53,148 nucleotides of DNA from positions 1 through 53,148 of the forward strand of contig JACPDX010000069.1 of the NCBI GenBank assembly GCA_016183805.1, read 5' to 3'. A program made the translations under genes and the position numbers. The notes beneath the pieces are model-generated. The model did no database searches and was not told the origin of the DNA. It worked only from the letters and a program-made list of their open reading frames with translations. Below, piece by piece: positions 10,980 through 19,598 of this stretch (the first letter of the stretch is position 1; each line of letters opens with the position of its first letter). The stretch is from Bacteroidota bacterium. GTDB taxonomy: Bacteria; Bacteroidota; Bacteroidia; Flavobacteriales_E; Vicingaceae.

Positions 10980-11105
10980 AATTTTTAAATTATTTTATTT
11001 TGCTTAACGCAATATTATTTATACCTTTTAAATCCTAAACCACAACTTACAAGTCGTCCCTTCTTTTAAGGTAGGTTAAAATCATTTCAACCTACATTTC
11101 ATTAA

Positions 11106-11129
11106 AATCTATTCAAAATCAAATAGATT
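11106..11129. other. Palindrome upstream of pntAB
   Basis: AATCTATT (11106-11113) and AATAGATT (11122-11129) are a perfect inverted repeat around an eight-base loop, in the gap between kynA and pntA (10980-11233). It could be an operator or part of the pnt leader. Nothing else gene-like is seen in the gap apart from the terminator at 11184-11213. Confidence 0.35.
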
Positions 11130-11183
11130 AACACCATCTATTTACGTGACGAAATTATCAAATAAAACGCCAACAAACAAACA

Positions 11184-11213
11184 AAAAAGGCATTGAAATT
11201 TCAATGCCTTTTT
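11184..11213. terminator. Palindromic terminator after kynA
   Basis: GGCATTGA and TCAATGCC (11189-11196, 11201-11208) form a perfect stem with A runs on one side and T runs on the other, so it can act in both directions. It lies 20 bases after the kynA stop. Confidence 0.85.
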
Positions 11214-11233
11214 CAGTAATTAATACTAAATTT

Positions 11234-12160
11234 TTATTTGTAGTCTTTAGCCCAATTGTTTAATTCGTCTGTAGTCCACAATCCCGGAAAAAACACTCTT
11301 TTTTGATACATCGGATGTAAATATTTTTTCCAATCGCTGCCACCTGTAGCCTCAATTACTTTACTTCCATTGTCTAAATATTGTTCGGCAGCTCTTAAAT
11401 GAACCAATGGCCATTTAATATTAAATTCTATATCTAACTCTTTAAGGGCTTGAATTAATGCCGGGTTTTTTTTATCGGTTTCTGACATTGAACTGTATTT
11501 CTGCCAAATATTTTTGGTTTTATATTCATTAGCCATTGCGATAAACTTTTCTAAATATTTTTCTTCAAATAAATTAAGTAAATACGATTTTTTACCAGTT
11601 TTATGATCTTTGCCGGCTGCCTGCCAATAAATATTTTCGAATAAAAAAGTTGTATCGTAATTTGCAGGAAGATTGTTTTTGATTCTTGTATCGACCAGAT
11701 TTTCAATATCAGTAGAGCAAATTTCGGCAAACCTAAACGATGCACATTGGAAACCACTTGCAGGAGTTAACGAAAAACGAAATTCATTGTATTGTTTTGG
11801 ATTCATTCCTAAACGCATTACATCAAACGAATTGGCTAACATTTGAATGTAACGGTTCATTCTACCTAGTTTTTCGATAAAAAAATCGGCTTTAATATCA
11901 ATACAGTTACAAACTTGATTCATTTCGTGAATCATCATGTTTAACAACAATTCCGTAACTTGATGGTACATGATAAAAACCATTTCATCAGGGTAATCAG
12001 TTCTTGGTTTTTGTAAACTCAATAGCGATTCCACTTCAATATAATCCCAATAATTGATTGGTTTTGAATACAATAATCCTTTATAAAAAGCCTCTGGGTC
12101 TAAACCCATTTTTGTATATTTTTCGTTAATTTTTTCGATTAATTCGCTTTGAGTAGTCAT
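11234..12160 (-). CDS. kynA: Tryptophan 2,3-dioxygenase
   Basis: Haem enzyme that opens the indole ring of L-tryptophan to N-formylkynurenine, the first step of the kynurenine route. The protein is 308 residues. Recognisable family segments are YWDYIEVESLLSLQKPRTDYPDE at the N-terminus, FIMYHQVTELLL with the substrate-side His, and FQCASFRF and ATGGSDW further on. No other kynurenine-pathway gene is in the window, so tryptophan breakdown or NAD supply cannot be told apart here. It appears to be transcribed alone, with a dyad in its upstream gap (12204-12227) and a palindromic terminator behind it. Confidence 0.93.
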   Translation of the reverse strand: MTTQSELIEKINEKYTKMGLDPEAFYKGLLYSKPINYWDYIEVESLLSLQKPRTDYPDEMVFIMYHQVTELLLNMMIHEMNQVCNCIDIKADFFIEKLGRMNRYIQMLANSFDVMRLGMNPKQYNEFRFSLTPASGFQCASFRFAEICSTDIENLVDTRIKNNLPANYDTTFLFENIYWQAAGKDHKTGKKSYLLNLFEEKYLEKFIAMANEYKTKNIWQKYSSMSETDKKNPALIQALKELDIEFNIKWPLVHLRAAEQYLDNGSKVIEATGGSDWKKYLHPMYQKRVFFPGLWTTDELNNWAKDYK

Positions 12161-12203
12161 TTTTGGAATTTAAAATTAATTTTTCAATACTAAAATTATT
12201 TAC

Positions 12204-12227
12204 TGACATGTATCGTGACTTATGTCA
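12204..12227. promoter_or_regulatory. Dyad upstream of kynA
   Basis: TGACAT (12204-12209) and ATGTCA (12222-12227) are inverted with a 12-base spacer, and TGAC-TTAT-GTCA is nested inside it. They lie 44-67 bases before the kynA start. The arrangement suits a dimeric regulator but no regulator can be named. A separate TGGCA-AAC-TGCCA palindrome is at 12256-12268. Confidence 0.3.
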
Positions 12228-12301
12228 TAAAACATATACAAAAGTGATTTTTTTATGGCAAACTGCCAACTAAAATAATTTGGATTTTAATTTTTTAGCA
12301 A

Positions 12302-13261
12302 TTATTCTACATTAAGTGTAAAAAGTGAGCTACGTCGATTGTAGATAATGTCATCTAATTCGAGCATACTTGCTAAAACCAATTGGGAGTAATTTTGTGA
12401 TGCATTCCTAAAACCACCCGCTTCTGTCTGCCACATTTTTGTAATTAGCTCCATGTTACCTTGTTCAGGATTAATAACATCCATTGCTTTTTTAACATTT
12501 CCAGCACCAGCATGGTAAACATGCATAACCATTAATCGATACCAAATATCAGTGGGGTTATATTCAATACACTTATCGTCTAAAATTTTATTGAGTTCAG
12601 GAATACAAATGGTTCGAATTAATTTTGCTGCAGCCCATGCCGATTTATCAAAATCTTTTCGTTCATCTTCATATTTATTCACTTTCAGTCCCATGTTTAT
12701 TGCTACTTTTTTCATGATTTGAAAAGAGCCATAAGCACCAACATTTGATTTTTGAAGTTTATTTGGACTTTCAATTAATAAAATGGCTTGAGCATAAAAT
12801 GGATCTACATTGTTTTCGTTAAAAATTTCAATTCCTTTGCTAATAACAGGCATTACATTATCAAAATCATAAAAGAATTTTCTGCCGGTGGTAACAAATA
12901 TTTTTACTTCAGGTGGTAATTCGTAATAGCACCTTACACTATCTCTAAAGCAATCTTTATCCATATCAGATTGTTTGTTCCAATCTTTAATGGCAACTTT
13001 TTGTATGATTTGGCGTGTAGTACTTACATTAATTAACGCTGAGTCGTGATGCATATTCATTAACGTTCTCCAAAAATTTGGTTGACTTAAGGTGTCCCAA
13101 CTTTCTGCATAAAGTTGATTGGTTTTAATAAAATTATAATTAATAGTATCGTTAGTACTTGAAACACAAACGAGTTCAACTTTTTCTACACGAGGAACAT
13201 AAAAAGAAGTTGTTAACAACAACAAAATAAAAAGAATGCTATAGATAGATAAATTTTTCAT
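12302..13261 (-). CDS. Exported lytic transglycosylase-like (SLT fold) protein
   Basis: Probably cuts peptidoglycan glycan strands in the periplasm. The 319-residue protein begins with a hydrophobic export segment (residues 6-22). After a unique middle section, residues about 140-260 carry an SLT-like fold. The catalytic Glu is probably Glu164 in LLIESPNK, followed by GAYGSFQIMKKVA, which matches the GAxGLMQ region of lytic transglycosylases, and then VMHVYHAGAGNV, which matches the NYNAGxG region. The middle of each motif is diverged, so activity is inferred and not certain. Transcribed towards kynA. Confidence 0.75.
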   Translation of the reverse strand: MKNLSIYSILFILLLLTTSFYVPRVEKVELVCVSSTNDTINYNFIKTNQLYAESWDTLSQPNFWRTLMNMHHDSALINVSTTRQIIQKVAIKDWNKQSDMDKDCFRDSVRCYYELPPEVKIFVTTGRKFFYDFDNVMPVISKGIEIFNENNVDPFYAQAILLIESPNKLQKSNVGAYGSFQIMKKVAINMGLKVNKYEDERKDFDKSAWAAAKLIRTICIPELNKILDDKCIEYNPTDIWYRLMVMHVYHAGAGNVKKAMDVINPEQGNMELITKMWQTEAGGFRNASQNYSQLVLASMLELDDIIYNRRSSLFTLNVE

Positions 13262-13350
13262 ACCCTTAAAATAACGAATTTTTACTCAAAAGGTTACTCA
13301 CACTCTTTTTTAACTTATTAACAAGACATTCTTAATAGCATAGATTACGA

Positions 13351-13710
13351 TTAATCGGCATTACTCCGTTTAACCAATGCGTAATAATCGTTTTCGATGG
13401 GTAAATACCCTTGATTGTAGCAAAAATAGTATGTTGTGCCTGCTTTAGTGATATAAATACCAGTAAATAAATTAAAGTCAAATCCTTTAACTGTGAGTTG
13501 TTTTTTTGATACTTTGCATTTTTCGTTTGGGTTTAGCTCTTCAAGAATACGCCAATTTTTACGCAGTTGGTTGTTGGTGTTGCGTATCAAATTTTTTGAA
13601 TCTTTATTAAATTGATTGTTGTGGGCATTTCTACAATAATCAGAACAAAACTTTTTATCAGCCCTTCCTGCAAAAGGTTCTCCACATACTAAACAAGTTT
13701 TTTTATCCAT
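13351..13710 (-). CDS. Small zinc-finger protein of unknown function
   Basis: A 119-residue protein if it starts at ATG 13710; a longer frame from TTG 13731 would add seven residues and is less likely. The N-terminus holds a four-cysteine finger (Cys6, Cys9, Cys22, Cys26, CxxC-x12-CxxxC) like those found in DNA-binding or zinc-ribbon proteins. A basic helix follows (NLIRNTNNQLRKNWRILEEL), then a beta-rich C-terminal domain ending YYALVKRSN. It is divergent from ssb, with about 180 bp between starts, so the two may share a control region. The function is not known to me. Confidence 0.7.
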   Translation of the reverse strand: MDKKTCLVCGEPFAGRADKKFCSDYCRNAHNNQFNKDSKNLIRNTNNQLRKNWRILEELNPNEKCKVSKKQLTVKGFDFNLFTGIYITKAGTTYYFCYNQGYLPIENDYYALVKRSNAD

Positions 13711-13890
13711 TTTTATAAATTTAATAGCCAAATGTACAAAAAAAATATCCGTTTACAAACGATTACAAACGATTTTAAACAACAATAAACGAAAGCAATT
13801 ATTTATTAACCGAATGAGGTATTTTTTGTGTCATTACTTTGCTCCATCAAATAAATCGAAAAAATGTTAAACCAATTAAATTTTAAAGTC

Positions 13891-14229
13891 ATGAGCACAT
13901 TAAGAAACAAAGTACAGTTAATCGGAAACTTAGGTAACACACCTGAAATTATTAACCTAGAGTCGGGTAAAAAACTGGCTAAATTTTCGTTAGCAACCAA
14001 CGAAAGTTACAAAAACACTAAAGGCGAAACAATTAAAGAAACACAATGGCACAACTTGGTTGCGTGGGGAAAAACAGTAGATGTAATTTCAAAATATCTT
14101 CAAAAAGGTAACGAAATTGCCGTCGAAGGTAAATTGGTAAGTAGAAGTTACGACGATAAAAACGGTAACAAAAAATACGTTACTGAAATTGTGGTAAACG
14201 AATTACTGATGTTGGGTGGTAAAAATTAA
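13891..14229 (+). CDS. ssb: Single-stranded DNA-binding protein (short form)
   Basis: OB-fold protein that coats single-stranded DNA. Starting at ATG 13891 gives the canonical opening MSTLRNKVQLIGNLG and a 112-residue protein; an upstream ATG at 13864 in the same frame would add nine unrelated residues. Conserved OB segments are present (KFSLATNESY, TQWHNLVAWGKTVDVISKYL, GKLVSRSYDDKNG). The protein ends at LLMLGGKN and lacks the long Gly/Pro/Gln linker and acidic tip through which housekeeping SSBs recruit partners. It may therefore be a secondary SSB, as seen in many Bacteroidota. A hairpin terminator follows. Confidence 0.9.
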   Translation: MSTLRNKVQLIGNLGNTPEIINLESGKKLAKFSLATNESYKNTKGETIKETQWHNLVAWGKTVDVISKYLQKGNEIAVEGKLVSRSYDDKNGNKKYVTEIVVNELLMLGGKN

Positions 14230-14243
14230 ACAACTCTAACCCT

Positions 14244-14280
14244 AAAAAAAGAGGCGACATTAGTTTGCCTCTTTTTTTTT
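14244..14280. terminator. Bidirectional terminator between ssb and the frameshifted gene
   Basis: AAAAGAGGC (14247-14255) pairs with GCCTCTTTT (14267-14275) around an 11-base loop. A T run follows on the plus strand and an A run precedes it, so it can serve both convergent genes. Confidence 0.85.
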
Positions 14281-14282
14281 TG

Positions 14283-15156
14283 TTAAAATTTTCTAAACCA
14301 CTGCAAAAAAGGGATAGGAAATGGAGCTATTTCACCGTTACCATAAAAACCGGCAAAACCAAACTGAAAAGCTCTGTCGGGTTCACCTTGAATTCTGATG
14401 CCTGGAATTAAAATAGCCACAACACTATATTTTGTAGTGGTGGTTTCAATGTCAGTCAATGGTTCATAGTTAGTATTGGTAAATCTAACATGAGGAACGA
14501 TAAAAGAATCGAAAACTAAACTTATTTTTTTACCTACTTTTTTCATTGCGGCAACCGATAATAAAGCATTTCCTTCTCCCACCCCATCATAAGCAATTAC
14601 ACCATATCCAGCCGAAACGTTAATATTATTTCTTCTGTTACCATACGTTAATACTCCGTAAGGTAATGCTAAAACGAAATCGGGTGCTGCCCATGAACCT
14701 GTTCCAATTAATGCTCCAAAACCGACATTTATTTTATCATTAATATTAACACTATATTTTTCCGAACATATAATAGTCAGGTCCGTACAAATTCCAAATT
14801 ACATAGTTTTCGCCTTTTTTAATAGGCAAGCCATTAGTGGTGATAAAATATCGAGTCGAAAAAACTTCTTCAGGCATATAGTTACCTTTAGCATTCAATT
14901 CCCCCGATTTTAATACCCTTAGTACTTTAACTTCGTATTTTGGAATTGATATCTGACCTCTGTCTTTAGTATTTATCAATACTTCCTTCTCATCCTGTCT
15001 TAATATTTCGCCAATAAACTGACCCCCATTGTAGGTTTCAATAATATAGGTAAGGCTTATGATAGTTGTATCAATTTTTTCTTGAGCAAAAAGTTTACCG
15101 TTAAAAAATAAAACAATTGATAAAAATAATATGCAACAACTTGTTTTTGTTTTCAT
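14283..15156 (-). pseudogene. Exported beta-rich protein split by a one-base frameshift
   Basis: Two minus-strand frames belong to one gene. The 5' part (14752-15156) has a signal peptide ending LFA-Q and reads on to PDYYMFGKI-stop. Skipping one base in the AAAAA run just before that stop (about 14756-14760) gives a continuous frame FGKYSVNINDKINVGFGALIG, which runs straight into the second part (ending FLQWFRKF at 14283). The joined product is about 290 residues: an N-terminal beta domain (YNGGQFIGEILRQDEKEVLI) and a C-terminal porin-like or membrane-barrel region. I recognise the layout from Bacteroidota exported proteins of unknown function. Whether the shift is a mutation or a base-calling error cannot be settled here. 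Confidence 0.8.
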
Positions 15157-15332
15157 GGCAACTATTTTTATCTAAAATTAGCACTTTAACTGATATGAAA
15201 TGATGATGTTGGTTAGTAAAATTAGTACAATTATCTGCATTTTTGAGTAGAGTTTTTGATGCTATTATAACTAGTTGTCCTTAGTCGCATCTTCCATTAC
15301 CTCCCTTCAGACTATGAACAGATGGGGGTAGA
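15157..15332. other. Gap of 176 bp without a gene
   Basis: No gene, tRNA, clear terminator or repeat is seen. It is the upstream region of the frameshifted gene and the downstream region of the next minus-strand gene. Confidence 0.5.
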
Positions 15333-15938
15333 TTACGGTTTCAACTTGGGATCCACAATTGTTAATGAAGAATCGATATTTAGAATTTCTACACGAACAG
15401 TATCATTATTCTTTAACACCTTTTGTCGGATTATTGGTGATAATTCTTCAAGTGTCTGTTCAGTTGGTTCTTTCATTATATATATTGCTAAATTAACAAT
15501 AGATGCAACTGCTGTTACTATTGTTGCAATCATTATCAAAAAAGCAAATCTCTTTTGTGCTTTTGTACTTTTTATTAATTCAGATGTTAATTCATCGTTT
15601 TTTTTATCTCTAATCTTTTGTATTCTTCTTTTAGCGTCATCTCGAATAAATTTTTCAGAATATCCACCATTTTTATAAGTAAAAATACCGTTGTATGAAA
15701 TAAAATAAGTCGGACTTGCTTCATCCCTAACTTCACCTCTTTTTTTAAATATCCTTTGAGCAAAACCATCTTTGTAAATTTTATCTAAAGCTGCATAAAT
15801 AAGTGGTATTTCCATATTCATATCTAACTCATCATTTAAATCTTCTGGAGATATGTAATATTGACCTTTTTCAGAATATAAAGCTAAAATCCATAAACTA
15901 TAAATAAAATAGGGTGAAATCTGAAACAACCCACCCAA
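15333..15938 (-). CDS. Single-pass membrane protein of unknown function
   Basis: A 201-residue frame with no ATG near its 5' end. It begins at TTG 15938, directly after an in-frame stop. The N-terminal half (about 1-105) is helical with a small beta hairpin and has a winged-helix flavour (DLNDELDMNMEIPLIYAALDKIYKDGFAQRIFKKRG). A basic helix follows, then one transmembrane helix (about 132-153) and a C-terminal segment (TEQTLEELSPIIRQKVL). The missing ATG and the first codons (LGGL) leave open that the true start or some N-terminal sequence has been lost. Function not recognised. Confidence 0.55.
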   Translation of the reverse strand: MGGLFQISPYFIYSLWILALYSEKGQYYISPEDLNDELDMNMEIPLIYAALDKIYKDGFAQRIFKKRGEVRDEASPTYFISYNGIFTYKNGGYSEKFIRDDAKRRIQKIRDKKNDELTSELIKSTKAQKRFAFLIMIATIVTAVASIVNLAIYIMKEPTEQTLEELSPIIRQKVLKNNDTVRVEILNIDSSLTIVDPKLKP

Positions 15939-16137
15939 TTAATAATTAATTTTCTCTATAAAAGACATGTCCTTCGTTCCTCACAAGTATTTTTTACACA
16001 TAAATGTTAAAATTCCCTTCGTTCATGCGATTTTCGCGAAGCACAACTCGTACTATATGTTTTACCATATTCTAACTTACGACACTGCCAGTTTATAGCT
16101 TTCGCTAATAAAACAAATGTAAAACTTTATTTAATGA
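15939..16137. other. Gap of about 200 bp without a gene
   Basis: Contains two copies of a CCTTCGTTC motif (near 15970 and 16017) and no ORF or strong hairpin. Nothing else recognised. Confidence 0.4.
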
Positions 16138-16911
16138 TTATTGATTCTTTTTCTCCTCTATTTTAAACTCTTGTTTCAATTGATCTAAGCTGTTTTCAAA
16201 CTTAAAGCTGTTACGTAATGTGGATATAAAATTATCTACATCAAACGTTTTGGAATAAATAAATTTAGCAAAATCGAGTTTGGTTTCTTCATAGTCGAAA
16301 TTAACTAACAATTCAGCAACTTGTTTGGTCAATAAACACTGATTACTTAAGTATTCTTTACAATAGTAAAGTTTATCATCTTCCAGTCGTTTGGATTGCA
16401 AATTAATTTTAAAATTGGCAAAATCATCATCTTTCATGGGCCACGGACAACCAATTTTACCATTGTAATCGGGCATTTGAAAATATTCGGTAAAATCTAC
16501 CAAAGTCGAATCAGTTTTTACAGTATCTTTTATTATTGTGTCTATAACCGAAATACCAAATTTAACCACCAATTGGTTAGGCTCTTCTACTTCAAAATCG
16601 GGAGCTATTTTTTTTAATTGTACACCCTTTTCATCAACTTCATACAAATGATAAAAGCCAACATCAACAACATGTACAGATGTTTTAAAAACCGTAGTAT
16701 CATTTTCAAACCTTAACGTCAAAAAGTATTTTCCCTGAGGAATTAATCCTATTACTTTTAAATGGTTTACTGGAGTATTGTTAATTAAAAAGTTGTTGAT
16801 ACTTGCCTGAAACAATTGGTTTGATTTTTTACTTTTTATTACAACAGAGGTTTGTTGTGCAAAAACACTACAATCAAAAAAAAGCACTACAGCTATAAAA
16901 AAGTATTTCAA
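16138..16911 (-). CDS. Exported DUF4476-domain protein
   Basis: A 257-residue secreted or periplasmic protein of unknown role. It begins with TTG at 16911, giving MKYFFIAVVLFFDCSVFAQ, a normal signal peptide, so the TTG start is well supported. Residues about 25-110 form a beta sandwich of the kind that precedes DUF4476. The C-terminal 95 residues show the DUF4476 helical pattern: FKINLQSKRLEDDKLYYCKE, LLTKQVAELL, and DFAKFIYSKTFDVDNF. Upstream is batE, 30 bases away on the same strand, so it may be read through from the Bat operon, but its role is unrelated as far as I can see. Confidence 0.75.
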   Translation of the reverse strand: MKYFFIAVVLFFDCSVFAQQTSVVIKSKKSNQLFQASINNFLINNTPVNHLKVIGLIPQGKYFLTLRFENDTTVFKTSVHVVDVGFYHLYEVDEKGVQLKKIAPDFEVEEPNQLVVKFGISVIDTIIKDTVKTDSTLVDFTEYFQMPDYNGKIGCPWPMKDDDFANFKINLQSKRLEDDKLYYCKEYLSNQCLLTKQVAELLVNFDYEETKLDFAKFIYSKTFDVDNFISTLRNSFKFENSLDQLKQEFKIEEKKNQ

Positions 16912-16941
16912 ATTGTTAATGTTTATTAGGTTTTAGGCTTA

Positions 16942-17793
16942 TTAAATCACCTCTAAATCCTTTGCCCCCAGCCAACCCACATTACCATTGGGTAATTTAA
17001 TTTTTACCCAATCTTTTTGAGATGCTAATACATTTACTTTGGTTCCCTCATGTAGGGTAAATAATTTTTGAGAGTTGGCATTGGGTTCACTTTTAATAAT
17101 TACCGTTTCTGTAAAAATAATGGCTTCGGCTTGTTGGTTCACCAAGTTTTGGTTTTCACTAGCCATAAACCAGCAAAACAAACCCATTAACAAAAACAAT
17201 AAACCACCATAAAAACCTGTTTTTTTAATCAGCACTCCCGAACTTAATAAATAACTTATAAACAACAACAAGGCTACTGCCGACAAACCAACAGTAAAAT
17301 ATGCCCATGTTCCAGCAGTTTTTGAAGTTACTAAACTTCTGTATGCATTGCCAATAAACAACTCAGGCAATCGGTCAATTTTATCAATGGTTCTAAAATT
17401 GGCTTGTTTTAAGTTAAAAATAGCATCTTCGTAATCGGGCTTAAGCTTTAAAGCACGTTCGAAATTTAAAATGGCAGAAGGAATTTCGTTCAATTTAAAA
17501 TGAGCATTTCCAAGGTTATAATAGATTTCTGGCGACAAATAATCATCTTTTATCAATTGATTGTAGATTTCAGCTGCCTCGATATATTTTCCATCAGCAT
17601 AAAGTGTATTGGCTTCCTTAAATTTAATGTTCGGATCGGCATAAGATGTTGCAAATGCAGAAGATGTAATTACCAGAAATAAAAGTATTATGAAGGACTG
17701 AATATTGACGATTGGAGATTGACGATTTTTGATTTGAGAACTGCCAACCGACAACTTTAAGCTTTCAACTTTAAACTTTAAACTTGAATTCAT
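16942..17793 (-). CDS. batE: BatE: TPR and SH3-domain membrane protein
   Basis: Last gene of the Bat (Bacteroides aerotolerance) operon. The protein has a hydrophobic export helix (about 34-47), TPR repeats (about 58-125, with YYNLGNAHFKLNEIPSAILNFERAL), two transmembrane helices (about 160-185 and 192-210), and a C-terminal bacterial SH3 domain (226-283, LFTLHEGTKVNVLASQKDWVKI). The start ATG at 17793 overlaps the batD stop (ATGA), so translation is probably coupled. The first 33 codons before the export helix are unlike BatE proteins and come from dispersed repeats (AGTTTAAAGTTTAAAGTT and GTCAATCTCCAATCGTC). Confidence 0.88.
   Translation of the reverse strand: MNSSLKFKVESLKLSVGSSQIKNRQSPIVNIQSFIILLFLVITSSAFATSYADPNIKFKEANTLYADGKYIEAAEIYNQLIKDDYLSPEIYYNLGNAHFKLNEIPSAILNFERALKLKPDYEDAIFNLKQANFRTIDKIDRLPELFIGNAYRSLVTSKTAGTWAYFTVGLSAVALLLFISYLLSSGVLIKKTGFYGGLLFLLMGLFCWFMASENQNLVNQQAEAIIFTETVIIKSEPNANSQKLFTLHEGTKVNVLASQKDWVKIKLPNGNVGWLGAKDLEVI
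17690..17790. repeat. Dispersed repeats forming the 5' coding end of batE
   Basis: Imperfect tandem tracts, (T)TTAAACTT-type at 17757-17787 and GACGATTGGAGATTGACGATT at 17707-17727. These belong to classes normally found between genes in Bacteroidota; here they are translated. Confidence 0.65.
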
Positions 17794-19598
17794 AACCTTA
17801 CCTCCTTCTCTATTTGATTGATAATGATTTCAGCTTTTCCATAAATTTCTTGTTCAGAAACAGAAACTGGAGCAAAACGAGCCATTTCGCAAAGCTCTAA
17901 TGTTGCTATAAAATTATTAATAGTTTCTTGGCTTACGCTTACACCGTTTAGTTTTTCGGTAATGTTTTCTTTGTTTAATGCCGATAACGGAATTTTTAGC
18001 TTGTCGCTGGTATAACCAAATAATGCTTTGGAAATGTTTTCGTAAAATGCAGTTTGTTGTTGTAAATCCAAACTCTTTTTGGCTACAGCTAAATATTTAT
18101 TTGCCATTTTGTTGGCTTTACGGCTTTTTGAACCCAATACATCACGTTGAGCTTCTCTGATTTTGTTTCTAAAAATCAATACCAAAATAAAAAGAAGAGG
18201 CAAAATACCTAACGCTAAATAAAACCATAAACCTCCATAAAACGATGATTTAGTATGTGAAACCAAAATATCTCCTGTAAAAATATAGCGAATATCTTCT
18301 CCAAGTATTTGTACATCTTCTTTATTAACACCAGTAAACGTAACGTTGGCATCATTACCATTGCCTTTTTCGACTTCAATAATAAAGGGTTCGCTTTTGT
18401 TTGTTTTATACGATTTTGTTGATGGGTCGAAATAAGTAAACTCAACAGGATCAATAGTAAATGTTCCAGCGTGGCGGGGTATCAACAAATAATCAAACTC
18501 TTTATATCCAGCAACCCCGGTTGGCGAAGTTTTATAATTATCGGCAACTTTAGGGTCATAGGTTTCAAAATCTTTAGGAAAATCAATCGCAAATTTGTCG
18601 ATTAAAGGTAAATTACCCTTACCCGATATTTTAATTTTTAGGTTGATGGCTTCGTTGGCTTTTACCTTATTGGTAGATAGATTGGTAGTCATTTCAAACT
18701 GTCCAACAGCACCACTAAAACTTGTGGGTTTATTTTCCGGATGTGGTAAAACTTTAATCTTAATAGGTTCGCTTTTTAAAGTGGCTTCAACATTTTCTAC
18801 TCGTCCAAAAAATTGGTCGAATACCGAATTTCCACCACCAGTTGCTCGTCGTTGAACAATAAACTTCATTTCAATGGGGTCGATGGTTAAAGTGCCTGAA
18901 CGTTGTGGAAACAACACAATTTTACGAATGGTAGCCACATTCCATCTAAACCCACCAAAAACTTCCTGACTCCATTGTGCCTGTCCCAAATCAATTTCCT
19001 GGCTCCAAAAACCATTCAAATCGGCATTTTTTACCAATTCGTTTCCTGCAATGTTCACTTTAGTGTATAATTTATAAGTAGCAACAATGTGTTCGCCTTG
19101 ATAAACCTCTGATTTAGTTACACTCGATTTAATGAATAAATCTTTTGAAGCATCTGCTTTCGAAACATTTATTGTTTCTTCGGGTTGATTTTGTTGAGTT
19201 TGCTGTTGTTGAACGTTTACTCCTTTTGAAACTGCAATATTTATTGAATTAGTACTGTATGCTTGCCCATCAACTGCAGCAACGGCTGGTTTTATGGTAA
19301 ACATCCCTTCTTTTACAGCCATTAACACATAACTAAAAGAAATGCTGGTACTCATAGCCCCATTAACAAACGACATACTCGTACTTTGGTTTGGACCAGA
19401 TAACACCCTAAAATCCGATAAATCGGGAGCTTTAAAATTGGTTATTTTGGCGTTAGCCGTAAATTGTATCTGAAAACGGTCGCCAGTTGCTACTTCGGTA
19501 TGGCTGGTTGCAGCAGTAAACTTTACATCTTGAGCAAATAAATTAACTCCTGATGTTAAGGCTAAAAATATTAGTAAGTATTTAAACAGTTTGTGCAT
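17790..19598 (-). CDS. batD: BatD: exported oxygen-tolerance protein
   Basis: Membrane-anchored periplasmic protein of the Bat complex. Start ATG 19598 gives MHKLFKYLLIFLALTSGVNLFAQ, a good signal peptide, and a 602-residue protein; the longer frame from TTG 19697 runs through repeat sequence and is rejected. The body is a series of Ig-like beta domains (VKFTAATSHTEVATGDRFQI, TKSEVYQGEHIVATYKLYT). A transmembrane helix (FYLALGILPLLFILVLIF) near the C-terminal third is followed by a basic stop and a helical cytoplasmic domain. It overlaps batE by four bases. Its family role (resistance to oxidative or envelope stress) is known only loosely. Confidence 0.9.
   Translation of the reverse strand: MHKLFKYLLIFLALTSGVNLFAQDVKFTAATSHTEVATGDRFQIQFTANAKITNFKAPDLSDFRVLSGPNQSTSMSFVNGAMSTSISFSYVLMAVKEGMFTIKPAVAAVDGQAYSTNSINIAVSKGVNVQQQQTQQNQPEETINVSKADASKDLFIKSSVTKSEVYQGEHIVATYKLYTKVNIAGNELVKNADLNGFWSQEIDLGQAQWSQEVFGGFRWNVATIRKIVLFPQRSGTLTIDPIEMKFIVQRRATGGGNSVFDQFFGRVENVEATLKSEPIKIKVLPHPENKPTSFSGAVGQFEMTTNLSTNKVKANEAINLKIKISGKGNLPLIDKFAIDFPKDFETYDPKVADNYKTSPTGVAGYKEFDYLLIPRHAGTFTIDPVEFTYFDPSTKSYKTNKSEPFIIEVEKGNGNDANVTFTGVNKEDVQILGEDIRYIFTGDILVSHTKSSFYGGLWFYLALGILPLLFILVLIFRNKIREAQRDVLGSKSRKANKMANKYLAVAKKSLDLQQQTAFYENISKALFGYTSDKLKIPLSALNKENITEKLNGVSVSQETINNFIATLELCEMARFAPVSVSEQEIYGKAEIIINQIEKEVRL

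Noticed and set aside
13838-13862. TTACTTTG as a -7 box for ssb
   Set aside because: It differs from TAnnTTTG at the second base and lacks a spaced TTG.
14740-14770. Programmed ribosomal frameshifting
   Set aside because: There is no slippery heptamer with a downstream structure that fits a -1 shift; the needed shift is +1 in a plain A run, so mutation or sequencing error is simpler.
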